This document shows, piece after piece, positions 37,850-50,903 of a stretch of 64,000 bases of DNA. Source of the DNA: Styela clava. Lineage: Eukaryota > Chordata > Ascidiacea > Stolidobranchia > Styelidae. The stretch lies in contig NC_135261.1 of NCBI RefSeq assembly GCF_964204865.1, positions 11,966,001 through 12,030,000 on the forward strand. Reading direction: 5' to 3'. A model generated the notes under the pieces. It saw only the letters and a program-made list of their open reading frames with translations, ran no database searches and was not told where the DNA came from. A program made the position numbers and the translations under genes. Each line of letters opens with the position of its first letter. Positions within the stretch are counted from its first letter, which is position 1.

Positions 37850-39835
37850 TTATCTTTTGTAGTATTCACCATCTGCGTAAATGAGATCATGCAGTTGTTG
37901 AATAGCTGGATCCCTTGCTTGGTAACCAGCGTATTGAGTGCTATTCGTCAGAAGAATCTAAAAATTAATCAAGTTTAACATTTTGTGAAAAGGTTTCTTA
38001 AATATTATTGTTATTTTACAACAAAAAATAGAAAATAATGACAAAAACATTGGCTAAACAATATCGCGTTAAACTTTAACGTTGGACTTCCGCTTGGACT
38101 TCGGTTTTAAAAAAGAACAACAATATGATTTCAAAACCGATCAATATTCCTTCAGGCTAGACATAAATTGAACTTGCGTTCAAAGTAGCTCATCCATAAT
38201 TCACTTCTTTTTAGAAATTGCTCGAATTTTTTGGATTTCAGATACGTGAACCTTTGTAACCGATTAAACCACGGCTGATGTTCAACACTCGTTGAAGTTT
38301 CATTGCTTATTTTCTACGTGTTATATCAGTGCTATCATAAAAAAAAATATGTAAATATCCTCAATAGTAACCATATATATATATATATATACTAATTATT
38401 TCAATCTAGCGTGAATAGTACGGTTGATTTTTCAATCAGGAATCGGTACATTTGCCATGTTTGGTTAGCTCAACGAAATTTTGAATCGATTGGAAGGTAG
38501 AAATTTCTATTTGCAGTTTGTAACTGCATATCTCTTTTACGCTTCGTTACCTGCTATACCTAAACCAATACAAGGAAGGAAGTAAGTCAGCGGTTAACGG
38601 TTTCCAGTCATGAAATGAGTGCGTAGGTTAAGCGAGGTAACCTTGAAGTATTATCAATAGTCACTAACGCAAATATTCAACATTCAATGTTGTAGAAAAT
38701 ATTTTCTATCAGTAGACAAATATGAGCTTATTTATTCCAGGTTTACATAGTTGAGCAAATCTATCTCGCTATGAACCTTTAAAAGCCCGTACTGTTGACG
38801 TTCCAACCAAATTTGTTAAACATTGACAACCTTGGCAATGCTGTATTAGCAAAAAATGTACCACTTGTACCTCAATGGTTGTGATCATAGAATGCGAAAA
38901 GGGATTTCCTGGAGTAATGTTGTACCATATAATATTACCCAGAGATGTCCACGGTCAATAGCAAGACATTTTCAATAAAATGTTCGTTATCAATAAAATT
39001 ATTTTGTATTTTGATTCAAATTCAATTATATGTAGCCAATATCGTCGATAATCGCAGGTTAAATTTGATCTCTATCAAAGTAAACATTTGGTTTTACCTT
39101 TTGAGACGGTTTCGTCCAATCCAGGCGTTCATCTGGTGGTAATTTACTCCACTTATTCCACCTTTCAAATTAATATTTAATACGTTTTAATATTCAATAC
39201 TTCCCAATGTCAATATCGACTATGTAATATATTTCTTCATTGATCAATGCGGTTTCAACGTTAGCACTGAACACAATTTCAAAACTTTTTATGCATGTAA
39301 ATGCATAAAATTTTATAAAGCAGTTGAGAATGATACATAAATACTAAGCCGTTGACAGGAAAATGTCGTTGAAAATTTACTTATGGTAGTTCCATAGTAA
39401 ATACATGGTGAAAATTACGAGAAAATGAAATATGCTTACACAATATCAGTTTTCTTGAGCGATGTGTACGCGAGCGCAGATAGTCCGAGGCATCCGGCAT
39501 ACACACATGCTCCCCAGAGTGGAATAACCTGTTTATAACGAACATGTCAAGAATAATTTTATTGATACCTTCTTTGCAATTTGATGACTGCTCTGTTTTG
39601 GCATTAAAAAATGGCTGAGAAAGAGATTTTTAATAAAGTATCATACTGGCTAATATTCAATAGCGATGATTATTATAGCTGTATGGAAAGGTTTTTCAAT
39701 CTTTCATTCCACTATTGATTTGAACTAATGAAAACTTAATTATATATTAATTAATTAATATATCTTAAATAATATACTCACGTCAGGGTGCGTTTTTAGT
39801 GTCCGCAGAGCCCGCCCAAACCATGTTGCCGACAT
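37850..39835 (-). CDS. NDUFA4/B12D-family small mitochondrial protein
   Basis: Four minus-strand exons: 39782-39835 (MSATWFGRALRTLKTHPD), 39440-39528, 39098-39161 and 37850-37957 ending in TAA. All are GT-AG, with phases 0, 2 and 0, giving 104 aa. Residues 19-40 (VIPLWGACVYAGCLGLSALA) form one membrane segment right after a basic N-terminus and the HPD-IPL motif that NDUFA4 proteins share as HP-IPL. It is followed by a KTDIVWNKW stretch like the TDV and PWNKL region of the NDUFA4/NMES1 family. Family members are small single-pass inner-membrane proteins associated with cytochrome c oxidase. The C-terminal 35 residues make this protein longer than the usual 80-90. A specific orthologue (NDUFA4, or the C15orf48-like branch) cannot be chosen from the sequence. 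Confidence 0.8.
38373..38391. repeat. (AT)n microsatellite
   Basis: Pure AT dinucleotide run inside the last intron of the minus-strand NDUFA4-family gene. Confidence 0.8.
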
Positions 39836-40210
39836 TTTGATAAACACAACAAAACAATCCAAGAATGCTCGATTATGGAATAGAGTGAGGGAAGCAGTCT
39901 GTGTGAGGCAGGCAATATGAACCGCGTACTATATATATATGGTAAAAAAATGACTACGTGCATCACCTAGTGTATCGCGAGTTATTCATTTCCATATATT
40001 CTAATTGTCATCAATTTATAGGGCTAGCGTACGTGACTCGCGAAGCGTACTCAATGGGAAATTCATAGCGTGAGCGATGACGTAACGCGAAACAGTAAAC
40101 GAAGATGACGCGCTGTTTGCTTATGACGTAGTTTGAACACGGTCAACAATGTGCGAGAGAGAATACGTAAAATCTCTCTCTTATAGCGCCTTATTTACGG
40201 TTCCGCCGGT
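39836..40210 (-). promoter_or_regulatory. Candidate promoter of the NDUFA4-family gene
   Basis: Upstream of the ATG at 39835 lies a locally CpG-rich segment (about 40025-40210) in otherwise AT-rich DNA. It contains TGACGTAA (40078-40085), TGACGCG (40105-40111) and TGACGTAG (40124-40131), three CRE/ATF-like cores within about 55 bases. CREB and ATF sites are common in nuclear genes for respiratory proteins, so regulation through them is plausible. The start site is not determined. Confidence 0.45.
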
Positions 40211-43200
40211 AAGCATACTAAACATTATGGAATAACATTGGCAAGCACGAAATAGAACAGGTATGTTTGACGGTAGGAAACTAGGTATATACGCGAAACA
40301 TCTAAATTGGGCAATAAATTCTGCATTTCTGAAACCAGATGATTTATAGCTGGTGAATTGGCCTAACGTTGCTGACAGTGCAAGATAAGCTCCTATGGGT
40401 TAAACCGGTGGTTAATAGTGTAGCAATCCATTCTCATCATCTAGCACTGGGTTCTTTATATTTTGCATTTATACCAAACTTCTCACCAAACACAGGTATC
40501 TCCTGAAAGAGGGGGTTCTTTTCTATTCTTGAATAAATATTTGTGCTGAGCGAAAGAAGCGTATTGGGGCCACGCATTTTCAAACAAAATATTGCTGCTT
40601 TATACTGTCACAAAATTTCTGTCTTAGTTTATAATAATTTCAGTCTTGTTTTGATCTCTCGCAGAGACCAAGAAAAAATATGATATGAACCCGACGATAG
40701 GGCTGGAGATTTCGAATCGAATAGTAAATTATTCGAATCGGTTCATTCCCCAAGTCGGAGAATTTCGAATCACTGCCGTCATGTGTTTTTTGCCCACCCA
40801 AAGATCGAGGTGAATCTATCATATTTTTTCATTTAAGCCTTCTTTTTAAAATGTAATTCTGACATATGACTCTTTTCTTTCGAGTGAATTTCCGATGAAA
40901 CATGTTTTTAATTTTGTGTGGACACTCAGCCACCTGTCTCAGTGATAGATTACGTATTTCCAGTTATTTATTCATCTGGAGAGCCCATTACAGTAAAAAA
41001 AAACATACAAATACTTACCTTTTAATTACTCGAGATTGGATTGATAAAAAATATTCGATTCGGTTCTGGAATCATCAGATATTCTAAAATGTCCAGTCCT
41101 ACACGACTACTTAGTTAGGTTATTTTTTGTATTAATTAACTATATAAAATCTATACATTCATATGATTTGCCGTCTCGTTTTCTCAAAGAAAATAGAGAT
41201 AAGACTGATAAACTTACAAAAAATACACGCTCAATGCTCAAGGATAAGTATTTACGAACCAATACATTGTGACAATTTAAAAAAACACGAAAACCAAACG
41301 ACTCAGGTTCATCACCTGGCGGAATGTTTGTGTGGTAATATAATTTACTTTTTTCTCGTGCCACCTGAGAAAAGTTTTGCGTAATTTTGAACGTAATTTG
41401 AAAATTTATGTTGTTTGCGAGTCTTTAAATTTTATAGCATATATTTCACAAAGTATGATAAAATTAAATATTTTTATCATTCATTTTTATCCATAGGTAG
41501 AAGAAATACATTTTATATAAATACATTTATTAAAATATTTGTGTTATATCCCAGATACGATTCTGGATAATGTTTTCTCTTTATTAACAAGTTGATTGGA
41601 ACGTTGTCGAATTTGGTGCTTCTGCAATTGCCTATTTATTTAACATTTCATTACGTGATTGATTTTATTCTTTTAAATAGTGAGTGGCCCGTTAGCAAAA
41701 AACAATATATATTTCTTCTTCTGTTCTATTTACTGAGAAAATAAACCGCCAACCAATTGACATATGTTTATTTAGGCCTAAATCCGTTATTTAATATTCG
41801 ACCACACATTTCTTTACGTACAGTGTTCACGGAATATTTAAAGTTAAAGGATTGTGAAGAACCAATATGCTACAACAGCTCTCGGATGTGATACAGCAAA
41901 TAACATACAAAATGAAAAAAAATATATTTTATATTATATTTAAAACAATAGCACTTATAACTCCAAAAATGGTAATAAAATGGTAACATTTAGTCAAGCA
42001 AGTTTAAGTCCCATGGAAAATTGAGGCAATTTCAAGAACCCTAATCCTATCACATAATATCAATGATGAACAAAATCGTAAGAAATAATGCTACCATCTG
42101 CCGAGTATGAACTCGTAAGTATCAACCAGGAGTTAAACAAATAATAATAAGAAAAGGTCTGGATATTTGAAACCTAAATTAAGCGCCTAGCTCAATTTGA
42201 TTAAAATATTTTACATTCAAATTCACATTTCCTAATACACATTTCCCATTGCTTTCGTTCCTAATATATATTACATGTAGATAATATCCTTGTCATGCGC
42301 CAATGATGAGTTTTGTTTAAATATGTGTGAAATTCGTGATAATATTTATATCGTACTACAATCAGTTTATGGTATACATGTATGGTACATATGTTTATTG
42401 CCAAAGAAACTATCAAACTTGCGGTCAGATTACTTTGATAATTGTTTAGAAAACATCACATTACAATTGATTAAATCTGTATTGATATTTGTTTGTGCTA
42501 CCCAAAATAACTCGAGGCAATATACAATATATATTCGAAACTGTTTTATGAAAATAAATAATTATGAAATGTGTCATAAATGCCTTTCAAACTGTACACA
42601 AAGAAAAGCCATTAACTGCGAACGATAAATATTTTCCAACAGCAATAACGCGTTAAAACATTCCTTGGAGCTATATTATCAAAAACACCGATATCAGGCC
42701 CTGAAAGCGTGACTCTCCAGATATTTTATTGGTTTACGTTACACGATACGACGTTACTTTCCATGAAGGACCCGTTTCATACTACTTCAAAGTAATTCTC
42801 GTCATTCGCATGTCTTATTTCATCGTGGCCATAACAATAACTTAAGTTAACTGTGCAATTTTTTTTTAGTTACAATATTGCGTCAGCCGTGTGCATTGGG
42901 GTCTGAGAAGACGCTCAAGTACAATTTTATTGTAGAATACTGCCGATGGCAATATATTTGCCATTTTTCAAACTCTTAAAGCCGTAAGTGAACTTTCCGG
43001 TTGAACGAGAAATCCATGGATACCATCGTAGCGTCACAATCAACCAAAATCATTACGAAATATTTTAAGTGCATCTTGCAAAATAAGAAGTAAATATACG
43101 TGGAAGTACTGACCCAACCAGTTCTCCTACTATATATTGATCTTACTTTTCTCAGCACCAACCTTTATTTATGTAACCGATACCGACAAATACAGCGCGT

Positions 43201-44160
43201 GTTGTTTTCGATTTGTCAAATTCTCGCTCAGTATAATTTGGCTAATGCGACAATATAAGCCTGCCCAATATTACGAATTCAGACTATCGTAACAATCACG
43301 ATAAAGTGCAGTACGGGAATTACAAATCGAGAAAAATAGACACTATAGTCACGACATTGAAGAACTTCGTTATTGAAGCAATTACGAAACGGACAGGAAA
43401 ATTTAAAGGTGAGAGAACAGGTTTATCGCGTTAATTTCAAAGGCATTCTTTTCATATTGCTGGGAAACTGCTCCTGCAGATCCCACTAAACCAGTTAAAA
43501 TCTATCATTAACAATTGTACTTTACGCAAGCATTATATTTGTTTCCCCGCTTGGTCAATTCTTTCAAAGACAGATAAACTTACAATTTTCAAGGTTATCA
43601 TTTCTGATTTAACTATCTCAACGCAAAATAGATTTAAATTGACTAAATCTCAACCCAACAAAAGCAATAAGTATTGCCCTTTGCGTACATATTAAAATTA
43701 TAGGCAGCTCTACTGGTCATAAATAGAAACGTTTAAGGGTGAAGAATAATGACGTAGACTAATTCTGTTTCAGTTTGCGTGCCTTAAAATAAACCGCGTA
43801 ACATAATTTACACTCCAGAGTTAAACTCTTAACTAAAGTAATTAATTTTCCTGGGCTTCGGCATATTATAACTGTGTGTTGGCTAAAATTCAAAAATGAC
43901 TGCATAAAGGTAGAGCAAAGATAAATGACGTTATAGATAGCAACCCCGATATTTGGGTTCCCTGAAATGTATATGTATGTGTGATAGGCAGAACTCATAA
44001 TTGTATTAATTTAGCGTAACTTAAATTTGAATTTTTTGAGAATATGAAAAATAGAAGATGAATCTGATGTTAATAATCGGAATGGCAAGTATATATAGAT
44101 CGAGGAATACAGTGTGTGGCAATAGGTCATTAGTGATAGGGGTTGGCAACGTGGTATGAC
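40211..44160. other. Gene-free stretch
   Basis: Scanned on both strands; no exon with coding-like content and consistent splice sites found. The longest open frame (42290-42628, +) has an AT-driven composition with no recognisable motif. Confidence 0.45.
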
Positions 44161-44277
44161 GACTTAGGGTCGAGGACGCCATCAAAATTAAAAATTGCGC
44201 ACCATGTAGCGGTTCCGCATTCGCTTCAATGATCAGGCAAAGTCGCGAAGTTTGCGGTAGGCAACAGTAGTCTACTG
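44161..44277 (+). repeat. Dispersed repeat R1, copy 2, left part
   Basis: Carries the R1 core GCCATCAAAATTAAAAATTG, then GCGC and GTAGCGGTTCC. The copy is interrupted at the 8-mer gtctactg by the hAT element and resumes at 45102. Confidence 0.6.
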
Positions 44278-45093
44278 CAGTGCTTTTCAACCTTTTTGAT
44301 ATTGCGGAACCCCTGATATAATTTTTCGTTTTTTATGGAACCCCAATTAACAAAATTGAAAAAAAAACACGAAATACTCGTAACACGAAATATTTGTAAT
44401 TCAAATATTTCTATTTCAACAACGAAACAGAAAGAAGGTAACAAGTGTGAAATTCAATGACTAGGTTGTTCTTGCATTTCCTTTGCAATCTTCTTGAATC
44501 GTGGCTTCACGGCGCTCAATGCAATTCTCATACTTATGTCTACACTCTTTGCACAATTCTTTTTGTTTTTATTAGTTGTTAAAGCAGAAAATGCTGATTC
44601 ACACAAATAGGTATTAAGAAATTGACACAGAATTTTCAATGCTTCTTTTGCAATTGCTGTAACCTCTTTGTGGAAAGAAATCTAAAAATATTCCTTCCCA
44701 TGTTTTTGAAGGTATTAAAAAGTCGGGTTGCACACTATTTTTACTATATTCCAACAAAAGCTGAACAACATGTAACTATGGTGCGACAATGGCGTCCTTT
44801 TTTTGTTAGTTGCATAACAATGACTAAAGTGACGCAACAACCGAAAATATTTCTCTGCACTGTGACTAAACCACCTATTTAACGAATTGGCCTACTTGTA
44901 GTTTGAATGAGACACGGTGGTCTAAAAATATTTATAATGACGCATCAACATGCTGAACCAAGAAATGATTTCCCCTTAAAAAAAAACGAAAAAAAAAATG
45001 CGGAACCCCTAAGGAACCTTATAAACTCACGGAACCCCACTGCATGTGTTGCGGAAGCTTAGGGTTCCGCGGAACCCCTGTTGAAGAGCACTG
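44278..45093 (-). mobile_element. 816-bp hAT element with transposase remnant
   Basis: The left end is CAGTGCTTTTCAACCTTTTT followed by GCGGAACCCC; the right end on the opposite strand is CAGTGCTCTTCAACAGGGGT followed by TCCGCGG. A perfect 8-bp target duplication, gtctactg, sits at 44270-44277 and 45094-45101. It contains a minus-strand hAT transposase C-terminal fragment, listed separately, so it derives from an autonomous element by internal deletion. It is inserted into a copy of repeat R1. Confidence 0.9.
44454..44639 (-). pseudogene. hAT transposase C-terminal dimerisation remnant (ZBED5-like)
   Basis: About 61 residues in one frame, including FLNTYLCESAFSAL and then TNKNKK, SVDISMRIALS and KPRFKKIAKE. 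The TYLCES-FS-L signature and the following R-LS-(I/V)-PR-(I/F) pattern are typical of the hAT dimerisation region found in ZBED5/FAM200-like transposases. The catalytic core and BED finger are absent, so the fragment is non-functional. It ends in an ordinary stop near the left terminus of the host element. Confidence 0.75.
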
Positions 45094-45101
45094 GTCTACT
45101 G

Positions 45102-45157
45102 TGACTAATTGCATACCCGTACTATTTTGTGTCCATATATTCGATCATCTCTCTCTC
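45102..45157 (+). repeat. Dispersed repeat R1, copy 2, right part
   Basis: Continues the R1 order with ATTGCATACCCGTACTATTT and GTGTCCATATATT, matching 16093-16130 of copy 1. This shows that the hAT element split a pre-existing repeat. Confidence 0.6.
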
Positions 45158-45591
45158 TTGTTTCGAATGGGAATTTTTTTATTGCACAGAATTTTCCAAA
45201 ATTGATTTATTTTAAGAATGCTATTATATATTACTCTCTTGGTGAAACGTCCCTTTTGAGGGCCAGTGCTTCCAGACAGTATGGTGTCCCACAACTTTTC
45301 AAACTTTTTTCCTAAGAACTTTGAATTTTTGAAACCTACTGCCCTCTCTTTGTTATATTTCATATTGATTTGAACTGGTTCAATATCTCTTGAAACGATC
45401 TTTGCTGACTTGTATTGATCAAATGTCACTGGTTTCAATGGCTTCCGTGTGTGTATCGTCATAACATATGGCAACCATGAGTATATTTTCTTGTATATTA
45501 TGACAATGCGATCCTCCAACCTGCTAAAGTAGTACTGTACATGTACAAGACGATGATGGACTATTTCGGCATTTACTGGCCGACAATGCAA
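45145..45591 (-). other. 148-codon open frame of unknown nature
   Basis: The longest gene-free-region frame on the minus strand, basic and lysine-rich, starting MHCRPVNAEIVHHR. I recognise no domain and no splice partner. Its 3' end overlaps the right part of repeat R1 copy 2, so it may be a remnant of a mobile element body, or chance. Confidence 0.15.
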
Positions 45592-47179
45592 ACAACGAAA
45601 TCAGTCAGAAGACGCATAGTCTTCAATGTTATACAAAAGTGTTTACAATATACTAAGGAATGTCCATTTGTGCATTTTATAGGCATTTTTGAAATGACCA
45701 GTAACAAATAGGAGCAATTACCTAGAAAGAAGTACAAAAGAATGAATTTCCGTTTGACCTTTCCCATTGGAGATTATAGAAATGCATTCCAAGACATATT
45801 TATCTGTACATTGATTTGAAAAACTGGTATACGAAGATAAGATATCATCGGAGCACGTTTTAAACCAAACCAAAATAACCGCGCAAATACGGTTTCGTAT
45901 TTTCAATATCACATCGTCATAATAATATGTATATATTTTGCTAGGGTATTAAATGCAAATTTGATAGAAGCTATACGAGCTCACAAGCAAATATAACGTT
46001 CCTTAAATTTTGCACTGACATTCGACGAAATGTACATGCTGAATTCTTAGTGATTAGCCAAATAGATCTATATTTATTATTTCTACAACATAGTATCAAG
46101 AAGACACTTATATAGTAGACACCGATATACCGCAACGTGCTCATGGACCCTGTGGTTCACGTTTTGCCTTGGGCGTGATTGTGACGCACTGCGTGGCGTC
46201 AAATAGCGTCGTTTGCGTGAAATGCGTGCCGTGTTGCGCAACTTATCGGATTATTTATTATATAACATCTCATTACTGTAAAAAATATTTATTACGCAAA
46301 ATGCTCGGTCATTCGTGAGAGTCTTGAACTAAACTCCTAAGTCTATAAAATTATTTGACAACCATAATAAGATCCCCATTTTTATTGAGATTATCCGTCG
46401 GTGCTGATCTTCAAAACATACTATAGAACAAAGATTCATACTCCCCAACATTTATTTAAAAAATATTTGTAGTAACGAATGAAAATATATGGCCACGAAA
46501 TTTACACATCAGTAACGGCACGTTAAGGCCATAGATGAGCACAAAGTTTGCTGAAGAGATCGGTGATTGGGGGTAATGTAATATGATGTGTGAATCACAT
46601 GTGAGTAAATAGAATGCATATTCTTAGTATGTCGTTTCATCATTTCGATTAGTTGTCTTATATACATTGCCATATTTAGTCATATATATATACATCTTAT
46701 TTATTTCTCATTGTACTATACCCCATCAAAATACGACCATGGTACCCCATCGGCTTTATCCTGGTCATGTGCGTTATCAGCAGTAAGTAACCGTATTTAG
46801 CAAAAAAGGTAAAATTATATAGCAACCGCGGATTGTATATGAAAAGTGAGGTAACGTGAACCCGCAACGTTGCACGTCGTGTAGTTTGAGAGCGAGCAAA
46901 TTTATAATTTTACATGCGGATTTTAAACCGTGATACCCAATAATAAAACTCATATTGAATATTTCATATTTGCCAATTTTATAGAAATGCGAACGTTAGC
47001 AAATTAGTATTCACATTCTTATAATACACCAGGTTATTATAAAAAATTCCATTTTTAACATTAGCTGACATGACAAACTTTCCGAATCATTCACGTCAGA
47101 GAAGAAAAAATCGCATTGAATTTCGTGAATCAAAATTACAAACAGTATTTTTATACATTCATACATAGTGAAATACCCA
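45592..47179. other. Gene-free stretch
   Basis: Nothing convincing seen; AT-rich intergenic sequence. Confidence 0.4.
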
Positions 47180-47272
47180 GGCTTGTCCATGGGAAACGTC
47201 GCATGGGATGGGACAGCACATAATTGTTATGAAATGGGAATGAGACAGAAAAATATGTCCCATGGACAAGCC
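47180..47272. repeat. 93-bp fold-back element
   Basis: GGCTTGTCCATGGGA at 47180-47194 is perfectly complementary to TCCCATGGACAAGCC at 47258-47272. The loop has further ATGGGA and GGGACAG motifs, so several alternative stems are possible. Probably a small MITE; no clear target duplication. Confidence 0.65.
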
Positions 47273-49606
47273 GGATGGCAATAACCCTATATATAAAAGT
47301 CATGGTTTTGCGAGTTTTCGTAAATTAAAAAGAGGTGCAAATATTTTTAAATTTGTTGCGTTTTCTTCCGTTTTTACTAAAAATTAGAGGAACTCAAATA
47401 GAATATAAAGCTGCGAGCGATCGCAAAAATTTTAAACTCAACGTGTTGAATAAACCTGAATTGGAACAACGTGTAAAAAACAACACTTCTGGCAGTCTGA
47501 AAGCACAGAACTCTGCGCTCACACAAGATGGAGCAATATGGCCATTTACTTGTAAATATTAAATTGAAGTCTCAATGAGTAAATACGTTTGCAAGTTTTC
47601 CAAATATTCAGTAAATCGTTTTCGAAATCACTTCAGTAAGATCACACAAGATGGCGCAAATAATTCTATTCAGAGATGTAAAATCAACGAAAATGTTTAA
47701 TTTAGGAAATTCATTCATTATATTCATTTTTTGAGATCTTATCAATAAAATAGATACGGATATCCCGATTTGTTAATTAAAATGAATAAATTGCACATAC
47801 CACAGGTAGTAAAATAGTGTCCAATTTTTATAACATTATGCATAAGATGGATGAAAAATATTAATTCGCGAAGCCGATATTTATCAATGTTTTTCACGGC
47901 TATTGGCGCTTTACCTCATGAATTTTTAAAATTTTCTGCTCTATTTATATGGATAACAGTAACAGCCCATAAATGCATAATAGATGAAATGCCATTGTAA
48001 GATATTTTGCTCACCGAATCAAATTTATGATCGTTATCATTAATTTTATGGGAAAAAAACGGCGAACTGAGAAGTGTATCGTTTGCTTTTTATGTAGAAA
48101 CCGATTTCTTTCCGTTGTCTTTGATGCGTGGCAATAACAGTTTTATAATGCTAGTTTTATAATTTTTACGAGGACTACAATAAATTGAATTTAGTTGGAA
48201 ATCACTCAGGGATTTCTGTGTCAATTTGAGCATCAACTATATGTAGTAGAGAGAGCATTTTCAGCGTACGGAACTATATTTAGCTCCGGTAAAAAATCAT
48301 AAATTTGCCTGATACAATTTAGTCAAATACAAGTTGTAAGCGGTCCTGTAATACGCACCGTAAAAAAGCTAAATGTTGGGAATAGCGAATCAATATTAGT
48401 AATACCTCACTGTGATTCAGACAATCATTATTGGTTTGATCAATCCTACTTCCAGCCTATAATTTTCCGCCTGATATTCACTTCTCAGCCGGCTGTGAAA
48501 TTTTTTCACAAAGCTGTTCAGAATACCTGCATGATATTCCGCATTATGGTTAAATCAAACTACGAAAAACTATGAGTTCAAAAGTATTAGTCAATACCTT
48601 TTCTTCTATTTCGTCTCATTTTTTTGTTCGATAAATTTAACTTGCAAATGTTTATGTTTCCTGAGTTTCCAGAAACTTGATAATCGGTTAGTATTAATCT
48701 GTTTCACACGTTGCAATATATATATTAAATTTTCTGTGTTAATTGATATTGAACTGGTATAAAAATTATAAACAGATTAAGTATTTCATGCAATGCAATG
48801 GGTATTATTATTGCGATAAATTTGTCGATTATAGATTTAGATTTAGATAAAAAACGCTTTTTAATTCATTTTCTTGTAAATTCATAATCCACCACTTTTT
48901 ATCGGTAATGGTAAAATGGAAACCATTCTAATGCCGCTGTATTCCGCGAATTTCCAACCGCTATGCTGTTTACGGTATAGTTTCATTAAAATAAGAATCG
49001 CCATTTTGTCCCGTTGTCTGTCGTCGGTGTTTATCAACATGTGTTAGAGTAAGTGAATGAAAATTTAGGTTTATAAAGTTTTTTTATGTTTCGAACAGTG
49101 CAATGATATGGAAATAGATTCCATCAATTCTTTGAAATTATGAAAATTCTATGGAAATAATATCTTTGGCTTGAAATAGTACATAAATTTGCAGTCATAA
49201 ATGGCCTATTAACGCAGGGAAAAAATATTGGTCTCTTTGGCGCAAGACGTTTCGAAATATGTTTAAAGTTGATAGGACAAAACAACGATTATATATATAA
49301 TTATTTTATCTAATAAAAACATTATTATTCAATTTTTGACTATTTCATATTATATATGTGGTAACAAATTCTAATTAACAAAGTTTTTAATTACCTAAGT
49401 GAATATATTGAAACCCTAAATTATGGAAATAATGATTTGATGGTTTTACTTCCCTTTTAATCTAGAAATGTTTTATGTTTTTAAAAATAGTTAAATTGTC
49501 AAAATTCCTGCAGTAATAGTGTATATTTGTTGTGATTTTGTTATCGGATGAACGTTTCCCTTTTCTGTGGAAATAAGATCTCGCTCAGTCGGAGAAATAT
49601 TTCAAC
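47273..49606. other. Gene-free stretch
   Basis: No exon recognised. The 75-codon frame at 47335-47562 has no motif and is probably chance. Confidence 0.4.
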
Positions 49607-49614
49607 CTTTAGAT

Positions 49615-50084
49615 CAGGGGTCGGGAACCTATGGCTCGCGAGCCATATATGGCTCTTTTGGTGACGGCATAAGGCTCTCAGAAAAAACTATTATTCTAAG
49701 ACTAAGCTTACTATTGTTACGCGATTTCAAACTCTTTTATAGCCTAATTTGGCAGAAAATTCCCAATGCGTTTGAGAACGCGCGCCCAGCGTATGCCTAA
49801 GTTATGTAAGAAAATTACCAGACAGGCATTGTGACAAAACAAGGGGATTTTGGAACATTTTTGTGACATCACAGGCTGCATGTGAGCAACCGTTGAAGGC
49901 CCGCAGCGACAACATGCAGCATCAGAAGTCAAATTAGAAAGTATATTGGTATTGTATGTGTTGACTTTTGAGTAAGCATTTCAGGCCTGATTAAGAGAAT
50001 AAATCTTATATGGCTCGCACGGAAATGCAATTGAAAATAAGTATATTTTATGGCTCCCTTGACCAAAAAGGTTCCCGACCCCTG
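49615..50084. mobile_element. 470-bp hAT MITE
   Basis: The left end is CAGGGGTCGGGAACCTATGG with GGCTCGCGAGCC. The right end on the opposite strand is CAGGGGTCGGGAACCTTTTT. The flanking 8-mers ctttagat (49607-49614) and cttcagat (50085-50092) match at 7 of 8. No transposase. Related to but distinct from the copy at 21365-21795. Confidence 0.88.
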
Positions 50085-50903
50085 CTTCAGATGAATTTTC
50101 CTCTGTTTGAAATATCGCAAGTGTATTATATGTTTTTAAAGACCAAAGTAGGTGAATAGCATGGAATTATTAATACGGATGTAAATGCTTTTTACAATAA
50201 AATTTTTTTGGCAGTGTCAAATATGCAATGCTATTATATAAAAAGAAAATATATGTATATGTAAAATAACAATAATAAAATTTTACGAAAAAAATTTGAC
50301 GCTTTTTAATAATATTTTACGAATGAGGCGAATGAATATCAATGCATCGTCAACATAATATGAAATTCAAAATATTTCAAACCCGAAACTTCTTTCAAGA
50401 AATTGGTTTATGTTCTTTTAGCGCAAGTTTGCTCAAAGCTGTCCAACAACATAAAAATTTATTATTGTAAAAAAAAATAGAATAGTTTTCTTGCACATCT
50501 TTTAAACAATAACTATTTTTGAAGTAATGTTATTTTTAGAAAGTCTTACCTGATGCCATTTCTACCCTTTCAAGCCGAAATACACTTACTTGATTTGACT
50601 TTTCACGTAAGCTTGCAACAAATTTACCACTATTACGGTTGATTAATCAAATAGTATTACTGGATGTGGGGCTCGTAAGCCTCAGAGGACGATACATAAT
50701 GTATCATTTGTATTTTGACATCGCAAGCATAAGCGTACAAACCACAGCATGTTTCTCGTCTTCAGCATGGTCAAACATGCAGGCCGCATGCGCCTACTCA
50801 AAGCCCTCCAATGCGGCCCTTGGGTATTCATAAATAATTGTCATAACTTGTAAGGTTTTTATCTAAAAGTAATACACATTTCAGACATGCGATCAAAATT
50901 TAT

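Noticed and set aside
42290..42628. 112-codon + strand open frame
   Set aside because: No recognisable motif, AT-driven composition and no splice or promoter context.
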